Assembly: GCA_030847615.1 (NCBI GenBank)
Contig: JAUMIR010000003.1
Span: 339,154,256-339,218,255 of the forward strand
Source of the DNA: Gambelia wislizenii
Lineage: Eukaryota; Chordata; Lepidosauria; Squamata; Crotaphytidae
DNA: 64,000 nucleotides
Direction of reading: 5' to 3'
A program made the translations under genes and the position numbers. Positions 53,153-63,800 of this stretch are shown here, piece by piece. The notes below the pieces were generated by a model that did not search any database, was not told the origin of the DNA, and saw only the letters and a list, made by a program, of their open reading frames with translations. Each line of letters begins with the position of its first letter. Position 1 is the stretch's first letter.

Positions 53153-53659
53153 TTGGCTTTTCTTCGCAAACAAAGATTCAGGAAGGACTCATCCCGCTCT
53201 TTCTGCAAGCACGCTGATGACTGAAAAGGCCAATCTGAGATAAACGTGTCTGGTTACAGAAAGCACAGCAGAAGGTCTCCTTGGGTGATGTTTCTGGGTT
53301 GTGATTCTTTCTGCGTTGTCATTTCTCTTCAAGACTTGTTCGGCGTGAGTTCTCAAATAAGGCTGTAGCATTGTGGATAGTGCGTCTCCATGCCTCCCGA
53401 TGTGAGGCCAGGGCGGACCATTGTTGGTGATCAATTTGGCCGAGCCTGAGATGTTGTTTCAGGGAATCCTTGTATCGCTTTTTTGGAGCACCCCTCTTAC
53501 ACTGATCCATGGCGAGTTCACCGTAGAGTACTAGTTTTGGGAGGTGATGGCCCTCCATCCTAGAAACGTGCCCTGCCCAGTGCAGCTGTGTTCTCAATAT
53601 CATGGCCTCAATGCTGGGGATCCCTGCTTGCTCAAGGACAGCAACATTCGTCACATAGA
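53153..53659 (-). pseudogene. Zinc-finger LINE, 3' fragment
   Basis: The minus strand encodes TNVAVLEQAGIPSIEAMILR, HWAGHVSRMEGHHLPKLVLY, KRGAPKKRYKDSLKQHLRLG and RTIHNATALFENSRRTSLEE in one frame, then the finger segment in another (53189-53434). Its 3' end abuts CTCTCTTT. Truncated at its 5' end within the TNVAVLEQAG segment. Inactive because catalytic parts are absent. Confidence 0.87.
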
Positions 53660-54390
53660 ATTGTATAGAATTTAGATATACAACAAATGTTTATTTTTCT
53701 TCATTTAGTTACCCATTTGTTTCTATTATTAAAAGTTTTGTTCATTCAATTATAAATATTTAGAAGTGTGTAGAACTAGTTAATTTGTTTATATTATTCC
53801 TATTTATTTTCATTTCCCACTGATTTTGAAGTGCAATCTACCCAGTCTTTTGACATGCAACTTTCAGCCATTCTGTCAACTAAATGGCATTGCTCTCCCT
53901 GCTTCCTTCCACCCCAGTAACCTTTCAGTGACCTGCACAGGTTGTTTCAGAAATCTAAATGTAATTGTTAGTCCATCTAAAATACGCCGGTGGAATTAAT
54001 GGTATTTACATAAGTCTTGCTTTCCCAAATTCCTATTAATTCAGTGGGTGTAATTCTAACTGGAATTAACCACTGGATTATTTGGGATTAACAAACAGAT
54101 TTAGGCTAGAGTCTTTATCAATGTTTTTTCTTTCCCATCAGTAACATATGAAATGGATTATAAATTGTTATTTTTTTAAAAAAAGAGAAATGCATTTGAA
54201 TCGTTACAGTCTTTTGGTATCTTAACAACTCTGTCTGGAATCCTTTTGACAGCTGGCAGAGTACAAAGCTCTTCCACTGCACTTCAGGGTAATTGTGCAG
54301 AAAGAGAAGGGCACCTGTACAGAGGAGACTGATTGATTGTGGGTGAGAAGTGGAGCTGGCTAAAACCCCACATCAGATTCCTTAGTTTAA
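53660..54390. other. AT-rich unique sequence
   Basis: No repeat or gene recognised. Confidence 0.4.
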
Positions 54391-54460
54391 GAAAACCCTA
54401 TGAAATTATTGGGGTCACCATAAATTGACAGGCAACTTGAAGGCATGTCTACACACAAAT
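54391..54460 (+). repeat. 5S SINE 3' tail fragment
   Basis: AAGAAAACCCTATGAAATTA, TTGGGGTCACCATAAATTGA and CAGGCAACTTGAAGGCATGT match the 3' body of the 5S SINE. The 5S head is missing. Confidence 0.65.
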
Positions 54461-55090
54461 CAGCATTTATGGAGTTCCATTGATTTAAGGGGTGTACCCT
54501 ACCAGGGACTAAGAATTGAATTTAGGGCACAGTCTCTTACTTTCCCCAGAGAATAAGACAAAAGTATGAATAACAATGAATGTTTGCTTGCGTTCATTAG
54601 GAGAGATGCAAGATAAAATCATTTGTGCAGGGCATTTGTCAATATAAACTGCTCAGTGAATAGGTGTGACTTGATGGTCATTTATGCTGGTCTAGCTGTA
54701 GTTAAGATAGTGTTAGTAGATTGGTATACACCAGCTTTCCCCCAGCCTGATGCCTTCAGAAATTTCCATCTGTAATTCACATCAGGCCCAGCCAAGTTGC
54801 TAGACAGAAATGATGAGAATCTAAACTATCCAGAGAGCACTGGTTTGGGAGTAGTTTGTGTAAGTGATCATCCATTTTGTTCTGAATAATGCTTTCTTGA
54901 CTGATAGGAAATCTAGAAAAGATATTTTAGGCTAGGTTTACTTCAGCAATGTGAACAAGCTTGTTTTTAAAGGTACAAGTTGAGTCAGGAAGTGTATTCA
55001 GGGCCAGCTGGTTGGCCACTCACCAAAATACAACAGAATCCACAAAAGATACCTTTATTGGCCAACCGAAATGCACAAAAGACATTGTGC
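54461..55090. other. No recognised feature
   Basis: No gene or repeat recognised. Confidence 0.4.
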
Positions 55091-55680
55091 AAGGTGAAGT
55101 CGAAGACTTTCACGACCGGCATCCATAGGTTTTTCATATTGTTTTTCCAGGCTGTGAGGCCATGTTCTGAAAGAGTTTATTCCTGACGTTTTGCCTGCAT
55201 CTGTGACTGGCATCATCAGAGAATGGTGGTGTAGGGGATGTGTGGGATTTATATACTGTGAGTCCCTGTTGGAAAAGATATACAGTTGTCCCTTCACATT
55301 TGCAGGGGTTAGGTTCCACAGACCCCCGCGAATGTGAAAATTCCACGAATAGCGACTGCCCTCCCCCTCTCCCACCAAAGGGACCATCGGGCCTCCAGAG
55401 GCCCCATAGTCTCTTCCCCCCGCCTCCCCACTTCCTCCCAAGGCCTTCACGGGGCCTCCAGAGGCCCCATGGTCACCTCCCCAGCCCTCCCCACTCCCTC
55501 CCAAGGTCTTTTCAAATAACATTTTGTATCTGGGTTGGTTTATCACATGTTCTGCTACTGCTGATTTTTCTGGCTGGCCCAGTCTGCAGTGTCTCTCATG
55601 TTCCTTGATTCGTGTTTGCACACTGCGTTTAGTGGTTGCTATGTAAACTTGTCCACAGCTGCATAGTGTGCAGCTTTTGA
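55091..55680 (-). pseudogene. Penelope-like element fragment, interrupted
   Basis: 55091-55270 is the 3' terminal region (GTCGAAGACTTTCACGACCG, CCTGACGTTTTGCCTGCATC). 55507-55680 encodes, on the minus strand, RIKEHERHCRLGQPEKSAVA and EHVINQPRYKMLFEKT, the second half of the GIY-YIG nuclease domain. The 300 bp normally between them (compare 4477-4778) are absent, and an unrelated TA-flanked repeat occupies the gap. Inactive. Confidence 0.8.
55273..55506. mobile_element. Partial Tigger-like MITE with GC-rich tandem units
   Basis: TA then CAGTTGTCCCTTCACATTTG gives a left terminus like those at 20589. The interior is two to three diverged units of GGCCTCCAGAGGCCCCAT..CTCCCCAC.CC.TCCCAAGG. The right terminus is missing. 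Confidence 0.55.
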
Positions 55681-56609
55681 AGCTCCACTGACTTCTTTAT
55701 CAGGCAAAATATGTTTTTAAATCATACAGAGTAAGAAAGGTGACAATAGTAGAGTCAGAGGCCTACATTTTGTATCAGGTGACAATATCTGAAGGACTAT
55801 ATAATAACAATCCTGAGTGTAGATGATATGTAGAACTTTTTTTAAAAAATAGTTATTTGCTGCCCCCACCCCACCCCCAGAAAGCTATTGATGTGTCCCC
55901 ACAAAGCATAGCGCCCATTTTCAGTAAAGCATGGTGCGGTGGCAACAGCCACTTAATTGGTTAACCCCTAAGAGCAAGATCCTCTTGTTTCATATTGTTT
56001 CATTTGTAAAAGAGAAAATCAAAAGTTGACTTAGAGCCACCCTTTATAGATTGTACAGTAAAATGCCTATACAATGAAGAATTATAGGCAAAAATCAAGA
56101 TTCATCATGAAAAACAGAACACCTTCCGCCCCAAAATTTAGGTGAAAAATAACCTTAAAAAATCCTCCTTGGGCTAGCCAATTTGTGGTCTGCTCGCTGC
56201 ACAATAGACTGTGATTTTAAAGGAGAGACAAGGGCATCACCTGTTATTTGGTTGTCATTCTGACATTCCAAGGGTTTTATTTTTAAGTGAATTACTGTAC
56301 ACGTTTTGAAAAATACACTTGTATCACTTTTTCCCTGTTTCCCTTAACACTTGTTTTCATCTGTTTGCATTTCTTTAACCATTGTTGTTACCATGGCACT
56401 GATAAATCAGTTGTGACCATTATGCTGGGTTGGATGCAAGGTGTTAGTTAAGTAAGAAAGAATGGCTGATGGCTGCCACAAATAGCAGATAAGATGGTGA
56501 ACTTTATACCTGGACTGCACTCCTAAACACATCACCTGGGTGTTCACTTGATTTAATACTTTGCTATACCAAAAAAATTATTGCATGTAGAAAATTAGGT
56601 TCAAATTAG
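55681..56609. other. No recognised feature
   Basis: AT-rich, with a CCCCACCCC run near 55865. No gene recognised. Confidence 0.4.
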
Positions 56610-56640
56610 GTACAAAAAGGGTTCCAGGCTGTTCTCTCTG

Positions 56641-57597
56641 TCATGCCAGTTTTCTTTGTGCAGGGGATTTTCATATGAGGGATCATCTCATGCATATTTC
56701 ACATGCACCAAGTGCAAGCTGGTAGCCCTCTTGGAGGAGAAAATCCAGCAGCTGGAGACACGGGTAGCTACACTTCAACAGATTCATGAGCAAGAGGTTT
56801 TCCTGGACAGAACAGAATGAAGAGTCTTGGACGGGGACCGCACAGAGGAACTGGCTGGGGAGGACAGTGTCACTCCACAGACACAGGAGGTAGACAGCTG
56901 GAGGAATGTCACACACAGAACAAGAAAATTGAGGGATTCTTCGAGCAGCTTGCAGCTACAGAATTGATTCGAAGCCCTTTCCCTTATCAAGGACAACGGG
57001 GAAGAATAGCATGGACAGACTTCAGGGGTAGAGCAGGGGACCTTGAGAGGACCACCGCAAGGAACAGCAGCTGCGAAGCCTCGGCGGAGGCATGTGGTGG
57101 TGGTGGGGGACTCCTTGCTGTGGGGTACAGAAGCAGTGGTTTGTGGGCCTGACAAGATGACTCGGGAGGTATGTTGTCTCCCTGGGGCAAAGATCTGTGA
57201 TGTGACCGAGAGGCTGACAAGACTCGTCAAGCCTACGGATCATTACCCCTTCCTTTTGGTCCATGTGGGAACCAATGATACTGCAAGGCACAGCTTTCCC
57301 AAGATCAGAAGAGATTATGAGGCCCTGGGGAGGAAGCTGAAAGAAATGAACGCACAGGTGGTCATCTCGTCTCTTCTGCCAGTTGAAGGGCATGGTCCAA
57401 GAAGGGAGAGGAAAATAGCCGACGTAAACAACTGGCTCCGTAGATGGTGTCGCCGAGAACAAATTGGATTCTTGGATCATGGACTGCGCTTCCATGCGGG
57501 GGGACTTCTGGCAAGAGATGGGGTGCATCTTACAACAGTTGGAAGAAACATTTTTGCCAACAGTCTCAAGAATTTGATCAGGAGGGCTTTAAACTGA
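56641..57597 (+). pseudogene. CR1 ORF1: zinc motif, coiled coil and esterase-like domain
   Basis: One reading frame runs through this region with three internal stops (56818 TGA, 56965 TGA, 57007 TAG). The N-terminus has cysteines in CQFSLC and CTKC, then a coiled-coil-like LLEEKIQQLETRVATLQQIH and FLDRTE. The part after the last stop (57010-57597) is open and encodes an SGNH-hydrolase-like esterase: VVGDSLL (block I, nucleophile Ser), GTND (block III) and DGVHLT near the C-terminus (catalytic Asp and His). CR1 ORF1 proteins of birds and reptiles are known to carry such a domain, thought to bind RNA or lipid during retrotransposition. No ATG precedes the esterase part after the last stop, so the frame is not expected to be translated from its own start. 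Confidence 0.88.
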
Positions 57598-57717
57598 GTC
57601 AAATGGGGGAGGGAGACAGTATTCTGGAAGGCAAAAAGGCTGGAGAAAATAGTCAACACTGTCATAGAGGGAACAAGGCAAACAGCGCAAGGACCCAAAA
57701 GTGGGAGGCAAAAAAAC

Positions 57718-60518
57718 TTGCACAGGGAGCAAGTAAAGGGAACACATGGTCTTAGATGTCTCTACACTAATGCACAGAGCATGGGAAATAACCAAGATGA
57801 ACTTGAGCTCCTAGCACTACAAAACAAATATGCTATAATAGGCATTACTGAAACCTGGTGGGATGAGTCTCATGACTGGAATGCAGGAATAGAGGGGTAT
57901 AACCTTTATAAGAGAAACAGGCCAAACAGGAAAGGAGGAGGAATAGCATTATATGTCAGGGATATTTACACCAGTGAAGAGATCCATGACATCAATACTG
58001 GAAGCCAGGTGGAGAGCATCTGGATAAAAATTAAAGGGGAGGGAAACAACAGGGATGTTATTCTGGGACTCTACTACAGACCCCCAAGTCAGACGGAGGA
58101 ATTGGATGATGCCTTTCTAGAACAGATGAACACACATGCAGAAAGGAGAGATGTAGTAGTGATGGGTGACTTCAACTATCCTGATATTCGCTGGCAATCT
58201 AACTCAACCAAAACGTCAAGGTCTAGCAAATTCCTTACTTGCCTGGAAGACAATTTCATGGTACAAAAGGTGGAAGAGGCAACAAGGGGGTCAGCTATTT
58301 TAGATCTGATCCTAACCAACAGAGATGACCTGGTTAATGGGGTGCAAGTGGTGGGATCCTTAGATGAGAGTGATCATGTTCTCCTGGAGTTTGTTATACA
58401 ATGGAAAGGAGAAGCCAGGCACTGTCAGACACGCATTCTTGACTTTAGGAGAGCTGATTTCAATAAGCTCAGGGAAATACTGGGGGTGATCCCATGGTCA
58501 GGAATACTAAAAGAGAAGAGACCTCAAGACGGATGGGACTTTCTCAAAAGGGAGATACTGAAGGCACAATTTCAAACAGTACCAATGAGGAAGAAAAATG
58601 GGAGGTGTCTCAAGAAACCAGGATGGATGACTAAAGAACTTTCAATGGAGCTAAGTTTTAAACGGAACATGTATAGGAAATGGAAAAAGGGGGAAATCAC
58701 CAAAGAAGAATTCAAACAGATAGCGAACACGTGTAGGAATAAAGTCAGAAAAGCTAAAGCGCAGAATGACCTCAGGCTTGCTAGGGAGGTTAAGAACAAT
58801 AAAAAGGCTTTTCTTGGGTATGTCCGCAGCAAAAGGAGGAAGAAGGAAATGATAGGGCCACTATGTGGAGAAGATGGCAAAATGCTAACAGGGGACAGAG
58901 AGAAGGCAGAATTACTCAATACCTTCTTTGCCTCAGTGTTTTCAGAAAAGGAAAAGGGGGACCAACCTGAGAAGAATGGAGCAGAGGACACAATAGGGGA
59001 AATCCAGCTCAGAATAAGCAAAGAGGTTGTACAGGAATACCTTCTTAATCTAACTGAATTTAAATCTCCAGGACCAGATGAACTACATCCAAGAGTATTA
59101 AAAGAGCTGGCAAATGTGATCTCAGAGCCATTGGCAATAATCTTTGAGAATTCCTGGAGAACAGGAGAAGTCCCAGCAGACTGGAGGAGGGCAAACGTTG
59201 TCCCCATCTTCAAAAAGGGTAAAAAAGAGGATCCCAACAATTATCGTCCAATTAGTCTGACATCAATACCAGGGAAGATTCTAGAGCAGATAATTAAACA
59301 GAGAGTCTGTGAACATTTAGAAGGCAATGCCATAATCACAAAAAGTCAACATGGGTTTCAGAGAAACAAGTCATGCCAGACTAATCTGATCTCTCTTTTT
59401 TTGATAAAGTTACCAGCTTGGTAGATGAAGGGAACACTGTGGATATTGCATACCTTGATTTCAGTAAGGCCTTTGACAAGGTTCCCCATGACATTCTTAC
59501 AAACAAGCTTGTAAAATGTGGGCTAGACAAGTTAACTGTTCAATGGATTTGTAATTGGTTGACCGGCCAAACCCAAAGGGTGCTCAGCAGTGGCTGCTCT
59601 TCGTCTTGGAAAGATGTGACCAGTGGGGTGCCACAGGGTTCTGTCCTGGGCCCAGTGCTATTCAACATCTTTATCAATGACTTGGATGAAGGAATTAGGG
59701 GCATACTTATTAAATTTGCAGATGACACCAAATTAGGAGGAGTAGCTAATACCCTAGAGGACATGATCAAAATTCAGAATGACCTGGATAGACTGGAGAG
59801 CTGGGCCAAAGCTAACAAAATGAAATTCAATACGGAGAAATGTAAAGTATTGCACTTAGGGCGGAAAAATGAAATGCATAGATATAGGATGGGAGAGACC
59901 TGGCTGAATGGGACTACATGCGAAAGGGATCTAGGAGTCCTAGTAGACCACAAATTGAACATGAGTCACCAGTGTGATGCGGCAGCTAAAAAGGCCAATG
60001 CGATTTTGGGCTGTATCAATAGAAGTATAGTATCTAGATCAAGGGAAGTAATAGTGCCGCTCTATTCTGCCTTGGTCAGACCTCACCTAGAATACTGTGT
60101 CCAGTTCTGGGCACCACAATTCAAAAAGGATATTGACAAATTGGAGCATGTCCAGAGAAGGGCAACTAAAATGGTGAAAGGTCTGGAGACCATGCCTTAT
60201 GAGGAGAGACTTAGGGAGCTGGGTATGTTTAGCCTGGAAAAAACACGGTCAAGAGGTGATATGATAGCCCTGTTTAAGTATTTGAAGGGGTGTTACATTG
60301 AAGATGGAGCGGGCTTGTTTTCTGCTGCTCCAGAGACTGGAACACGGAGCAATGGATGCAAGCTCCCGGAACAGAGACTCCACCTCAACATTAGGAGGAA
60401 CTTTTTGACAGTAAGAGCTGTTCGGCAGTGGAACGCACTCCCTCAGAGCGTGGTGGCGTCTCCTTCCTTGGAGGTCTTTAAACAGAGGCTGGATGGCCAT
60501 CTGTCGGGGATGCTTTGA
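57718..60518 (+). pseudogene. CR1 ORF2: APE endonuclease and reverse transcriptase, one frameshift
   Basis: The first frame (to 59424) has the APE-type endonuclease: YTNAQSM, ITETWWDES, LYYRPPS, GDFNYPDIRW, ILDLILTN and SDHVLLEF, that is, all the usual metal-binding and catalytic blocks. The RT fingers follow (SPGPDELHPRVLKEL, NYRPISLTS, KSQHGFQRNKSC). The second frame (59418-60518) has [26 protein letters not shown], catalytic FADD at residues 100-103 and the C-terminal domain to SGML. The break is near 59393-59402, where CTCTCT precedes seven T; the 13.8 kb copy has CTCT, so an extra CT dinucleotide explains the shift. Total length of about 930 residues is close to the CR1 norm. No ATG is available before the endonuclease (the first, at 57781, lies inside its first motif). 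Confidence 0.92.
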
Positions 60519-60598
60519 CCAAGATTTCCTGTGTGGCAGGGGGTTGGATTGGATGGCCCTCGTGGTCTCTTCCAACTCTGCAATTCTATGATTCATGT

Positions 60599-61707
60599 CT
60601 TCATGTTAGCCTCCCAGTATATGGTCTGAAATTTTCCTATCCAGATGCAGGTTTAGGACTTCCTCTGCTTGGTTTGGTCATTCTTGTACTTAAATTAATT
60701 TTATCCTAAGCATCTGTGAATATGCTCAGGGCAGCATGCATGGTTTTCACATCTCTCTCTCTCTCTCTCTCTCTCCACCTTCCTCCTCCCCCCACTTCAC
60801 AACAACCCAGCAGGTAGGCAACACTGAGATAATAGTGATGGACACAAGGTCAGCAGCTGCCTTATCCTAAGTCAGTCTGTTGTTCCATCAAGAGTAGCTA
60901 ATTGGGAGAATTTCTCCAGGGTTTCCAGGCCGGATACTTTCCTAGGCCTATCTGAACACCCCAGGTTTCACACTAAAGTAAGCAGGATTAGGCCTGTTTG
61001 ATACTTACTTAGAATATCTATACCCCATTGTTCAGCCAAAAAGGCTTCCAGGGCTGCTTACATATTGTCAAGTTGACAGTTCCTTGTCAGTACCAGGGAT
61101 TTCTAGGTAAGTCTGCCTGAACCCCCTGGAAAGACTGTATTTTGATCCATGCATACTTGTTTGTAGGAGCTTCTTAGTCCCAAGAGGAAAGAGCCTTATC
61201 CCTTGGTACAGTACTCTGAGCTGACATCTTTAATGTTTTCCACTCAGAAAAAATGACAGCCTGAATAGCATTGGCATTGAGGGGTACGCAAAACCAGAGT
61301 TTGGAAACTCCTTTCTTGGATCACAACTAGCTGGATGATTTAGGGAGCTGTGGTGCAAAAAAGTGATGTTTCTAATCTCTGAAACTCTCTTACTCAGAAT
61401 ATAAATATATTCCCTTCTCTCTCCTTGCCCAGTTAAGCCTTGTACAGTAGTTCCACTGCTTTCCCCTTCTATCAAGTTTTTGTTTTGAATTGTGATGTTA
61501 AAAATGGTCTGCCTTGTAATTGCAGCTTCCATGCACTCTATGTAATTGGTACTGAATTGGTATAACGCCCCCTCCCTCCCTCTCCCCACAAAAACCAGAG
61601 AATAAGGAACCCACAGAAAAGTAGAAACTGGGTATTACAGTCATTCATTCACATGTATAGTTTAAGTCTTCACAGATTTTATTATTTTCAGATTACTAAA
61701 TATGTTA
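60599..61707. other. No supported gene
   Basis: (CT)n at 60754-60776. Bases 61300-61380 resemble one arm of the GTGGTGCAAAA-type palindromic repeat. No exon recognised. Confidence 0.4.
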
Positions 61708-61807
61708 TCTCTAGGCATTTACTAGGTCCTTCAGCATGATTCTGTGGTCAACTTCTGTTGGAGATTGACCATAGAATCATGCTAGAGGACCTACACATGC
61801 CTAGAGA
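61708..61807. repeat. Hairpin MITE, about 100 bp
   Basis: TCTCTAGGCATTTACTAGGT, CCTTCAGCATGATTCTGTGG and TCAACTTCTG pair with GATTGACCATAGAATCATGC, TAGAGGACCTACACATGCCT and AGAGA. Second copy of the element at 28593-28691. Confidence 0.78.
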
Positions 61808-61834
61808 AGTGTTCTCTCAGCGTAAAAAAAAAAG

Positions 61835-61913
61835 CTGGCCTATATTCATGGTTTTTTTATTTTTGCAGGGGTTCTCTGCCTCTAACGCCTGCAAACGTTG
61901 AGGGCCGACTGTA
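61835..61913. repeat. Right end of a Tigger-like MITE
   Basis: CAAACGTTGAGGGCCGACTG followed by TA is the complement of the CAGT(C)GGCCCTC terminus seen at 16767. The left part is not recognisable. Confidence 0.5.
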
Positions 61914-61939
61914 TAATTAATAAAGAGTGGTGTTACAGT

Positions 61940-62135
61940 AGTCAACTGTTGAATAGGTTCTTGGGATTTCCTTAGGAAGATTTGTTCAGATAAGGTTTGT
62001 CATTGCCTTCCTTTGAGGCTGAGAGAATGTGACTTGCCAAAGGTCATCCAGTGGGTTTCCATGGCCAAGTGGAGATTAGAATGTGATCTCCAGAGTCCTA
62101 GTTCAACACCCTAACTACTACACCACATTGGTTTG
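61940..62135 (-). repeat. tRNA-derived SINE (minus), 3' truncated
   Basis: TAGGAAGATTTGTTCAGATA, GAGAATGTGACTTGCCAAAG, GTGGGTTTCCATGGCCAAGT, CTCCAGAGTCCTAGTTCAAC and ACTACTACACCACATTGG give body and tRNA-like head. The segment with the CAACAA tail is degraded. Confidence 0.78.
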
Positions 62136-62400
62136 TATTTAATCACTACAATATTGTATCATCATATTTTGTGACTATTGCCCACTTTAGTTTTTCAAGG
62201 TTTCCACCATCTTAGTTTTTGGTTTTTTGCATCTTTGGGAGGCCTCCTTTGTGGTTATAACACTGGGAAAAGCATTTCTATCATCATTGTGAGATGCCTT
62301 ATCACTTGTTGGGGCCCTAATAAAGAAGGCAACATATCTTGTACACTTGAGGAATCTGGAATTCTCTGCTTAAAACTATTTTATTTTATTTTTTAAATTA

Positions 62401-63377
62401 GGGCATGTCTAGACGAGAAGAAATAATGCTCATAACTGCACATTATAGCAAATTTACAGCAACATTCTTTCGTTTCCATGGTCTTGCCACAAAAACCATA
62501 GGCTGCAAAGCTCTCCACACTTGACATTCACACGCCCACGAATCAAGATGGCAGCCATGTTATATGCTCCTGCCTCTGCAGAGTATTTTTTTTGCCGCCA
62601 GGGGCAATTGGGAGAGACACTAGGAGTGGGAAGATGAAGGGAACCTGGCAGCGCCTGAAGATGAGGAGGAGGGTGGTTACCATGAGAAACAGGAGGAGAC
62701 ATTGAGCCGCCAGCCCTTCACCCATCTCTGACATCGAGTTTGGCGCGTGCAGGACAGGCATGAGAGAAGGAGCAGACCAGCTTGGGAAAGTGAAATGAAG
62801 CTGGAGCGTCAAAGAGCTGCCCTCCTCTTCCTTTTCCACAACCAGCGGCGGGCCAGGAAGCTCCTCCCATCCCTTTAATTGCAGCCAGATTCCAACACTG
62901 ATGCTGCTGGGATGGGTGAAGGGCTGGCGGCTTGGTCTCTCCTTCTGTTCCTTGCAGTGGCCGCCCTCCTCATTGTTTCTGGGTGCTGGCAGGTTCCCTT
63001 CGCCATGAAGAATGGTCCTCTATGCTGTACAGTTCAAAGGGTAATGGGAGGGGGGAGTACACAATTGCTAGTATGAAAAGAGCTTCCGGGCACTTGATGG
63101 CAAACCCACCCCCTGCACACGTCTAACCAATCAGATCTTCAGTTCCACTCTCTCCAGACTGTGCAGCAAGTAGAATCGGTTGTCCCAACAAGCAGGAATG
63201 CACATTTCCCTCACAGTTTTTTAAAAAAAAACTTGGGAAAAGCACAAAGGCCTTTCCTGCGCAGTATAGTGTTTTTGCCCCCCTTCTGAATAAGGTGAAT
63301 TGCCACAGAATCCCATTTGGACAAAAGGTATTCTCCTCAAATTCTATGAGGAGTATTTTCACTGTTTAGACAAGCCC
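62401..63377. mobile_element. Harbinger-like MITE with TTA target duplication
   Basis: Ends GGGCATGTCTAGAC and GTTTAGACAAGCCC are inverted partners, flanked by TTA on both sides (62398-62400, 63378-63380). Inverted relative to the copies at 5902, 35971 and 51343: its right part carries ATTCTATGAGGAGTATTTTC in complement. The GC-rich centre includes a tandem-like pair (GGTGAAGGGCTGGCGGCTTG and its partner near 62700). No transposase. Confidence 0.87.
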
Positions 63378-63599
63378 TTAGAAAGCCTTACACTTAGTCT
63401 GCAGTGTGGAAATAAACTCCATCAAACTCAGTGGGATTTGCTTCTGACTACATATGCAGAGGATTGTTTTGTTAGAATAAGAGTTTACTGTATTTTACAT
63501 AAAAGTATGTGTGTGCGGAGTTTACAAATTGTTGAACAGCCAAGATACTCCTTCTGTATTATTTACATAGAATAGTCAGTTTATTCTCAGGTATGTTGT

Positions 63600-63800
63600 C
63601 ATCATCGTCATCTTTATTTACAACGTTGTCTTTTCTCCAAGACTGGGATTCAAGGAGTTTTGTGCATTAAAATAATTACAATATAGTTTTAAAAATATAC
63701 AAAAAAGCAGCATTAATGTACAATTAAACTATTAGCATTCAAACAATTACATGCTTTAAAGTGATAAAAAGCAGTTAAAAGACCATAGCATTACAACACC
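63600..63800 (-). repeat. Possible LINE 3' end fragment
   Basis: CATCATCGTCATCTTTATTT, then CTCCAAGACTGGGATTCAAG and AATTACAATATAG resembles the complement of a LINE 3' tail (the usual 'ctccaagactgggactcaa' word). Weak. Confidence 0.4.

Larger units (their letters stand above)
56610..60594 (+). mobile_element. Nearly full-length CR1 LINE
   Basis: About 4 kb holding ORF1, ORF2 and a CR1 3' end (CCAACTCTGCAATTCTATGA). No poly(A) and no obvious target duplication, both normal for CR1. The 5' boundary is set only by the start of ORF1 similarity, so some 5' UTR may be missing. The copy at 12610-13922 is a close relative. Confidence 0.9.

Noticed and set aside
55240..55608. A 122-codon proline-rich frame
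   Set aside because: It spans the GC-rich repeat inserted in a Penelope-like fragment and changes composition at the junctions.
57022..57528. A 168-codon frame antisense to CR1 ORF1
   Set aside because: Shadow of the esterase-domain frame on the plus strand; the plus frame has the motifs.
58572..59240. A 222-codon antisense frame in CR1 ORF2
   Set aside because: Shadow of the reverse transcriptase frame; no family resemblance.
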